64,000 nt of DNA from Rallus limicola (Eukaryota > Chordata > Aves > Gruiformes > Rallidae). The stretch is taken from NCBI GenBank assembly GCA_022605955.1, contig JAKCOZ010000015.1, positions 3,663,287-3,727,286 of the forward strand, written 5' to 3'. Below the pieces are notes generated by a model. The model did not search any database. It was given only the letters and a program-made list of their open reading frames with translations, and was not told the origin of the DNA. Positions 57,301 to 64,000 of the stretch are shown here, one piece after another; positions within the stretch are counted from its first letter, which is position 1, and each line of letters opens with the position of its first letter. A program made the translations under genes and the position numbers.

Positions 57301-60300
57301 ATGATCAAAAGACAACAGGCCCGGACAGAATTGGAAGGGTCACAGGACGAGTGTCAGATATAAAGAAAACCCACCTGCATTCTCTGAAAGATCAAATGAT
57401 TCAGCCTAAAAAACACCCCAACCACCCATGTCAATAGCTTGTTGATGCAAACCAGCTCTCCAGTAACAACAGTTTGTATAACCCCACTCCCCACGCAAGC
57501 CAGCGATAATAAATTTGAGGATGAAGGCTGTACTGCAGGAACAGCTCTAAAACAAAGTACTACCAACATCCCAGAGAGGAAAACATAATTTCTCTAACAA
57601 AACACATTCTGCTTTCAAGAGGCTCCTGGAAAAGTAAATAACGAAACATTCAGATACTGTCTTTTCTTGCTGAGTATTTCACTCAAGTATTTTGCTTGGT
57701 AATGACTTTTCCTTTTATTTCACCCCACTTGAGTGTTTCATAGGCTGAGAAAAGCATTGTCTGGATGGTACGGTCTGTGCACACGTACAATGTTCAGTGC
57801 GCAGATGCCCCAGCACTTAAGCCCTCAAGAGCCTTTCTGATGGCTTTTGAAGCCAAACACCAGGAAGCTCGTTCAAGGATAAGTTTTCAGGTTTCCACTC
57901 AGACCCTCTGTAACCACCTTTGAAGGGGCTGCCGCACACACCCATACAACACGCACAAAGCTCCTTTACAACAGGGCTGCTGAAGTACGCCTGCCAATCA
58001 CCCAGCACAAGCCCAGCTCTCCCCTCAGGTCTATGTGCAAGAGCCGTGCTGATTTGACATGAGCCCACGCCCTCCTCCAAGAGAATTTTAATTAACTATT
58101 TTACAATGTATACAGTTGAAAAACTCGGACTCCCGAAGCCACAAGCTTGAAGGGGATCGCTGCGGGCAGGGTGCCCTGCTGGGGTATCACAAGGACAGGC
58201 AAGACTGTGGTAATGCCCCTTTCCTGGGCAATACCTGAGCAGGAAACATTCAAGGACAGGAATGGAGAAAAAAAAATAAATGCCCAAGAAATATTGCAAA
58301 TGCCTTTTTAAAAAAAAATTAAATATATTTGGTCCTCTCCCTAAGGCTGTTCCTTTACCTCTGGGCAGCTCAGGGTACCTCTGCACACCCCAAAGAGGAT
58401 TCTGCCACTGATGCACAGGGAGGCTGGGTGCTTGTGGCTCCACTGGGTACCAGTTCTCAGGAGGCTGCTCAGCCTTCACAGGGATGGAGCAACGTTATCT
58501 ATCAGTCACTCACTGGGGCAGACTGCCCTCCCGGGGAGCTGTCTCTCTGCTTAGTCGGGTGTAGTAGGAGACAAGCAGGGCCATCTCCCCACTTCTCTGT
58601 GCCTTTCCAGACAAGTTCCCTTCCCAAGCATCAAAACTGTAATTGGAAGAGATTTCCTGACTGCACAGCAGGTGGGCAGTAGAACAAGAGAAGGAGCTTC
58701 CTCTACATGGCATCCTGCAAACCCTAAAACATCCAGTCCTAATAGAGTTATTTATTTCAAGCCCTGCTCACCCAGATGTGCCACCACTATCAGCATCATT
58801 AACCTCATCTGGAGTGAAATGACATAAGTACAAATCAAAGCCTGCTAAAAGGAAGCAATTAATTTGGTAGAGGCAGCCTCAAGCCCCCGTTCCAGCGGTG
58901 ACTGGCACCTATTACGCCTTATTGCTCTCAGCAGGAGCCTTTGCTGTCCCACAGGACCACTGTGAAACACCTCCAGCTTGCTGCCCAAAACTACCATCTG
59001 CATCTGACCTCTAAACCTCACGCTGGAGAGGCAGGGGCAGGACCCTGGTCCCCAGGCCAGCGCTCTTCCCTGCAGACATCCCTTTCTCCTCTGGCTGGCT
59101 GGTCAGCGATGCCCCGCAGAGCGGCGATGAAGCCAAGCCTCCCCAGCGGACGCACAGCAATTCTGCGCACACCTGCTTCCTCACAAGAAGCAAATGGCTC
59201 ACCACCCTCTAGCAGATGGCAATTTTCTTTCAAGTCCAAGTGACAAAAAGCCTTTCTGGCTGTTTTGGGTTGGTTGGGGTTTTTTTGGGGTTTTTTCTTC
59301 CCCTTTTGGAAGGGGTTTGTTCTGCTCCCAGGCACCCTCCAGCACTCACCTGCACAAAATCCCCACTGATGGGATGAGAGGGCAATACAGGCACAGGACT
59401 GACCAGGCTTTCAATCACCTCCTACCAAATCCCCCCAGAAATTCAAGCAGAGGTTGTTACCGTGCTGCCACAGGAATCCTTCTCCATACTATTGAAAAGA
59501 AAAATTAACTGTGGCCAACAGCCTTTCTCTCCACAGCCATTAATCCCGTTGACCACACAGACGCCTGTTCTAGTACGTGACCATTCCTAAAAGGAGGCTT
59601 GTCAGTCAGCAGACATCACCTAACACGCCCGCCCCAATGGGTTTCTTCCAATCTGGGATTTTGCTTTTTAAATCTCAATGAGAAATTCCCCTTCGGACAA
59701 GCGGCTGAGCCGAGCCTTCCTTAGCTCAGTGTAAGATGATTAAAACCATGCTACCCAGGAGGAGAGAGAGAATGTGGAACACCAGCAATTTGTCAGGGAT
59801 GGTACCAAGCAGCACCACTCAGAATCACTGATGATAATCAATTGAAATTTTAATAAAAAAATTTTAAAAATAAAATTTAAAATCTTTTTTTTTTAATTCT
59901 GCCCCCTCACCCCTTCCCCGTTAGGGAAAATATCCTAATCATTCACCCTGCTGCCTGGCAGAACAAACCAATTCTGAGGCTGCTTTAAAAAAAATAAAAA
60001 GCAAGCAGCCTCATTTTTGAAAGTCCTGTAGTGAAAGATGACTTAAGTGATTTACAGAGAAAACCTCCAAAGACAAACAAGGCTTCTAATCAATACTCCC
60101 AATCATTCGCTGTTGTTACGAGGGTGCATTGTCCAAAGTAGGAGAAAATCGGCTCGGCACAGGGAAGAATTCAGCAGCCCATCTCATCAGGTCAAGTCAG
60201 CTTCTGACTATCAAACCTTACAAAGAGATTTACCTTCCTTCCAGAGTCTTTAAAAAGAAGGGTACAGACAGGGGACTACTGAGAGGGGAACAGTCAATTC

Positions 60301-62439
60301 AGGAGTGTTGTTGGAGCTTTGGTGCTGGCTACCATTGCGCTCTTTACTCCCATTAAATCTTCCCTTCCCAAGAAGGAATCGCTGCAGCCCTAGGGCAGGG
60401 CTCACAAGGCGTTGCAGCCCACATGTCACAGCATTAACCTACTGCCCGGCAATTGTGCATCATCATCAGATAGCCATTCCTGACTCTGCTCTGCGTTCAC
60501 AAAACAGGTCATAAAGGGAAGGAAACGAACAAGAAGATACCAGGTCAGGCTGAGGTCTTGTGTCCCTTCTATGTCTCTTCTCTGGGTGCAGCCAGACAGC
60601 ACTCCCTCTTACCAGAGCCCCACACAGAATTAGGGGTCTTTTCAGGACCATTCTTTCATATTTGCAAGAAATTATTAGAATTTGCCACCAGGTTGAGTTT
60701 TTACACATCTTGCCCCTCCCAGTACAGAATCAGTCCCACTCTGGTAAGACCACTGATAAGAGAGCACAGAGCTAATGAAATCTACTCTGGTGACCCCCAC
60801 CACATCACCTGGAATAAAACTGCTTTGGCTAAAAAGCTGGCACAGGTTATTAGGACAATATAGATAATAATCAGGCCGGGTGAGGAAAAGCCAATGCAGC
60901 ATTTACAAATTCCATACCTCCCTTAAATATGTCTCTCCAGGTATGTGAGCCTTCTTATAAAACTTTCTGCACTTGGAAAGAAAACACCATTCTGACTTGT
61001 AAACTGGCCCCCAGAAGAGCTATATTCAATTGCAGGATTCTGCCTTCTGAATTTAAGAGGAGAAACCAACAACTCACAACCCTCAAAAAGCTGCTGAAAT
61101 CCAAAAAACATCCCACAAACTTTATCCGTGCTCCACCACGCACATAATCCCCTGTGCTTCTATAGGGATCTCATGGATGTAAAGATTATTCATACGATGG
61201 CAATGCTCGAAGTACTCCAAGGAGAACAGGCACGTTTCCCTTCCCTCTCCTCCCTGTGTAGACAGACATTCTTCAGGGTCTTACTCTGAAGAATTTCTGT
61301 ATTTACTCGACAGCAAGCCAAGGGAACCTGCTGGATCCCAAAGGTCAAACATGTTTCTAAATACAGGTCCGAGACCCAAAGGAAGCCAGGAGGGAATGTG
61401 TTTGAAGGGGAGGTATTTCTAAATAAACAAGGAGTGCAAACAGCCATGCCTTGGGTGAAGCCAGATATGAACGCGGCAAGCTACAGCTCTCCCAAACAAA
61501 CAACGCTGCTCCTTCTGCTGATAAACCTTCTTTTCAGGAGGCCTGACTACATGCCTCCAAAAATGTTAGTTGAGATCAAAGACGTTTATCTAAAAGGCTT
61601 GCAAAAAGACTTCCTATGACATATATATATATATAACCCCCCCCCGTATTTCTGTCCTACAGCAAATCAAAAATGACAAGAAAATTGTGACATAAAGCAG
61701 CGCACATCCACTGGGGCAGCACAAAGTTAAGGGCAACACTGCTATTATTAACTCAGTGTCATTGAAATCTTTCCCCACCTTCAGAAACGCAGGCTGTAAG
61801 GACACAGACAGCGTCAGCCTTTACTTTGAATCGTCTGGATTTTTATTTCTTCCTTTCCACCCCCCCCCCCCCCCCAGTTTTAGTGTCAACAAACCTCAGC
61901 ATTTCATAACAGAGATGACAGCCTCTTAAAATACATCTCGGCAAAGATTTGGCATGGATGGGTGGAAGGGGACAGGGCTCCAGGGTTATCAGGGTATGCA
62001 AGAGAGCCCAATGTGTTAGCAAATATTCCCAACCATTAACTTCCAAAAGGCATGCTTTCTTCCAGAAAAATAAAAGGAAAAGTAAAATAAAAATCTATTT
62101 ATAGCCTTCCTGCAGCGACTCTTCAGTCCCCCACCCCCTCACCCAAATGAGCTGGTTTCCGACTTTAATAGATTCCAGCCAATTTCTGTCGGTCCAGAGG
62201 GAGGGAGAGGGAGAACCGCCAGCTCGGATAGCCTGTGGAACTATCCATCTATTATTAGTTGATGCTCAAACTCCGATGGGTACGGCCGGTTGAGGGTACC
62301 ATATTGTGTGCTTGAAACCGGGGAGGGGAGGGGGGATGGAGGGTGGGGGGGGTACATCCTCTTTCTTCTGTCCCCCCTCTGGCCACCTTAACGCTCCAAC
62401 AGCCGCCCTGCACACCGGCACCCGCCGGGAAGTTTGTGC
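54331..62439. other. Promoter-proximal part of intron 1, no CR1 recognised
   Basis: About 8.1 kb with no CR1 copy and no gene that I recognise. Simple tracts include a C-run at about 61860-61876, a (TA)n run at about 61619-61633 and G/T runs near 59265-59320. A G-rich tract at 62320-62352 lies at its promoter end. This is the part of the intron most likely to hold promoter-near enhancers. Confidence 0.5.
62320..62352 (+). other. Potential G-quadruplex tract near promoter
   Basis: The plus strand has GGGGAGGGGAGGGGGG followed by GGAGGGTGGGGGGGG. It lies on the template strand for CACNA2D2 transcription, about 350 bp inside intron 1. Confidence 0.6.
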
Positions 62440-62520
62440 TTTCCAGCAACTTTGGGTCCATTCCTCGCCCCGCCGCTCCGGCGGGCAGCGAGCGGAGACC
62501 CCCGCGCCCGCCCGTATCCA

Positions 62521-62563
62521 GCGCGGCGCGGCACGGCGCGGCACGGCACGGCACGGCGCAGCG
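62521..62563. repeat. GGCRC pentamer-like GC repeat
   Basis: An irregular run of GGCGC and GGCAC units inside the CpG island, 140-180 bp into intron 1 from the exon 1 donor. Confidence 0.85.
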
Positions 62564-62697
62564 CCGGCCGCCGGCACCGGCAGCACCCGCCGCTGCCGCT
62601 CCCCCGCGCGGCGCCGGCAGGCCCCGGGGCGGCCCCGCGATGCGCCACCGCGCCGGGCCGAGCCGCGGTGGCGGGGGGTCCCGGCCGGGGCGGCGGC

Positions 62698-62703
62698 ACT
62701 TAC
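62698..62703 (-). other. CACNA2D2: Splice donor of CACNA2D2 exon 1
   Basis: The minus strand reads CAGCAGCACAC/GTAAGT, a consensus donor at +1 to +6. It splits a threonine codon after its second base (phase 2), matching the single T that opens exon 2. Confidence 0.93.
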
Positions 62704-62828
62704 GTGTGCTGCTGGGGGAAGCTGTAGCCGTGGGCGGCGGGGGCGGCGAGGAGCAGCAGCAGGGCCAGGTGGCCGCAGAGGGCCGGGGCGACGGGCGCCG
62801 CGCTGCCGGTCGGAGCCGCCATCGCCAT
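62704..62828 (-). CDS. CACNA2D2: CACNA2D2 coding exon 1: signal peptide and first mature residues
   Basis: The exon has 41 codons plus two bases of a split Thr codon. The protein starts MAMAAPTGSAAPVAP, has a hydrophobic core LALLLLLAAPAAHG at about residues 21-34, then YSFPQQH. YSFPQQHT is the start of the mature alpha2 chain in mammalian alpha2delta-2 as I recall it, so signal peptidase should cut near AAHG/Y. The leader is about 34 residues, clearly shorter than the human one (about 60). The first ATG (62828) has A at -3 and G at +4, a strong context. Met3 (62822) has G at -3 and G at +4 and is an alternative start. An out-of-frame ATG lies 8 nt upstream. It sits inside a CpG island. Confidence 0.93.
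62815..62825 (-). promoter_or_regulatory. YY1-like motif over the start codons
   Basis: GCGATGGCGGC on the minus strand contains the YY1 core GATGGCGGC. YY1 sites often lie just downstream of the transcription start and overlap ATG-GCG start regions. Binding is inferred. Confidence 0.4.
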
Positions 62829-63152
62829 GTTTCCATTAACGGCGCGGCGGGGAAGGGGCAGAGGCGGCGGCGGCCCCGCGGGGCGGCTCCCCCCGCCGCC
62901 ACTCGTGCGACGAGCGCGGCAGTCCTCGGCAGGGGGGCAGCGCCGCGCCGGCTGCAGGCACCGACCGGCGGCCGCTCGCCCGCTGCCTCTCCGCGGCGGC
63001 CGGCACTGAGCGCCCGCGAACCGCTACTTTCCCTCAAATAGGCGGGCAGGCAGGCGCCCCGGCCCGGCCCAGCCTCCTCTCCGCCCGCCCGCCTCCCTCC
63101 CCCCAGCCCCCCGCGCCGCTCCGGTCCCCGCCGCCCCGCCGCCGCCGCCGCC
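62829..63152 (-). other. CACNA2D2: 5' UTR and core promoter region of CACNA2D2
   Basis: GC-rich sequence immediately upstream of the start codon. The 5' UTR must lie here in part, but no cap site can be fixed. It contains an out-of-frame ATG at 62836-62834 with T at -3. No other gene is recognised. Confidence 0.6.
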
Positions 63153-63162
63153 GCGCATGCGC
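63153..63162. promoter_or_regulatory. NRF1 palindromic site
   Basis: GCGCATGCGC is a perfect match to the palindromic NRF1 core. It lies about 325 bp upstream of the start codon inside the CpG island, a typical position for NRF1 in CpG-island promoters. Binding is inferred. Confidence 0.6.
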
Positions 63163-63450
63163 CGCCCGCGCCCCCCCTCCCTCTCCCCTCCCGTCTTCGC
63201 CGGTCCCGCCGCCCTCGGCCCCGCACCGGGCGGGCGCTCCCCGGCCGCGGCCTCCCCGCCAATACCCCCGTGCCCCGAGCGTGTCCCCGGTGCCCCGCCG
63301 GCGGGGGGGCAAACGCGGGCGCTTCCCCGGGCACTGCCGCGGCGGCGGGTCTGTGTGTGCCGTGGGCTCCTTCCCATCTCCCAGGCGGGTGCTACCCCCG
63401 CGGGGCCGTGTCCGTCTTCGGGGGCCACCTCCCGCAGACGGGTCAGCGAC

Positions 63451-64000
63451 GGGGAATCCCCAGTTTCCTTAAACCATAGTAACAGCAGCTATGGTTTGTA
63501 TTTGCTTTTCTTTAAACGCTCTCTGGCTTGGGGGAGCCTCCGTGGGCTGAAAATCCCAACTAAGGGAATGAGTAAACGCAGCCCAAACCCACCAGGGTTC
63601 CCTAGCCAGGCTCTGGAAGGCCTGGATTTTGCAGTGCTGTCTTCATGGTCGCTGCAGTGTCATTTCAGCTTCTCTAAATCCAGGCACTTCGTTGAAGCTG
63701 ACTGCTGGCGACTCGCAGGGACAGCTGGCAAAGGCAGAGCCAGGGTGGCTGTCCACGTGCCCTCTGATTCCCTCCCCAGATAGCCAAAACTTGGAGGGTC
63801 ACAGGCTGGGCGATTCGTGGCTCACACTGCTTTGCCCTCTTTAACTTCAGAAAACGTGTTAAGGCTGCCGGTATCTGAACAGACCTCCAGCCATTGCCTT
63901 GATACATCAGCGCTTTAAAGACTCCTTGGTCCTGCCCACTGGAAGAGCAAGGCGGCAAGGACAGGAGCCCCTGGCAGTTTGGATCCCAGCTCAGAGGTTT
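63451..64000. other. Upstream flank of CACNA2D2, no gene seen
   Basis: Outside the CpG island. A 9-bp-arm hairpin AAACCATAG / CTATGGTTT lies at 63471-63497. No exon of a neighbouring gene is recognised. Confidence 0.5.

Larger units (their letters stand above)
38360..62703 (-). other. CACNA2D2: CACNA2D2 intron 1 (~24.3 kb)
   Basis: It is bounded by donor GTAAGT (62703-62698) and acceptor CAG (38362-38360), a phase 2 intron. Long first introns are usual for this family. It carries CR1 copies in its middle third and none that I recognise in the last 8 kb next to the promoter. No nested gene is recognised. Confidence 0.88.
62440..63450 (-). promoter_or_regulatory. CACNA2D2: CpG-island promoter of CACNA2D2
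   Basis: A sharp rise in G+C and CpG covers exon 1 and about 600 bp upstream. It carries many GC-box-like CCGCCC/GGGCGG motifs, an NRF1 palindrome at 63153-63162 and a YY1-like motif over the start codons. I see no TATA box at a fitting distance, as expected for a dispersed CpG-island promoter. The transcription start was not located; it should lie upstream (higher coordinates) of 62836. Bounds are visual estimates. Confidence 0.85.

Noticed and set aside
62255..63334. 359-codon minus-strand open frame through the CpG island
   Set aside because: It is open because GC-rich DNA lacks stops. It reads in a different frame from the CACNA2D2 start and has Arg/Ala/Pro-rich composition without a domain. 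Only its uORF-like start near 62836 is kept as an observation.
63451..64000. First exon of a divergent neighbouring gene
   Set aside because: No open frame with a recognisable protein or convincing donor outside the CpG island.

Overview
The window is nuclear DNA from a bird. It is full of 5'-truncated CR1 LINE copies ending in the avian 3' signature (short ATTCTRTGATTCT-like repeats), has an avian ERVL-type LTR, shows no Alu/B1/MIR-type SINEs, and ends in a vertebrate CpG-island promoter. The species cannot be fixed from sequence alone.

The only protein-coding gene I can support is CACNA2D2, the alpha2delta-2 auxiliary subunit of voltage-gated calcium channels, on the minus strand. Coding exon 1 (62704-62828) encodes the signal peptide and ends in YSFPQQH plus a split codon. 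Exon 2 (38278-38359) completes that codon and continues [14 protein letters not shown]...FGGVQQLRG. The join is phase-consistent and matches the start of the mature alpha2delta-2 chain as I recall it for mammals. Both donors and the acceptor are visible. Intron 1 is about 24.3 kb. Intron 2 starts at 38277, and I could not find exon 3, so the rest of the gene should lie beyond position 1.

Layout: 1-38277 is intron 2, dense in CR1, with minisatellites at 4711-5046 (12 bp) and 37316-37556 (25 bp), an ERVL-like LTR around 19240-20121, a 178-bp duplicated segment near 33.2 and 34.2 kb, and a G-free tract at 21189-21324. 38278-38359 is exon 2, preceded in the transcript by an unusually long, AG-free pyrimidine tract. 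38360-62703 is intron 1, with a strong 38-bp stem hairpin at 40066-40157, a young CR1 nested in an ancient CR1/L3 remnant (44.6-45.7 kb), and a 43-bp x3 minisatellite. The last 8 kb before the promoter contain no CR1 that I recognise. 62440-63450 is a CpG island with an NRF1 palindrome and a YY1-like motif at the start codons. 63451-64000 is upstream DNA without a recognised gene.

There is no operon-like system here. Everything except the two exons and the promoter is intron, repeat or candidate regulatory DNA. The points most worth checking are the hairpin in intron 1, the exon 2 pyrimidine tract, the out-of-frame upstream ATG, the E-to-G change at the end of exon 2, and the recent minisatellites and duplication.
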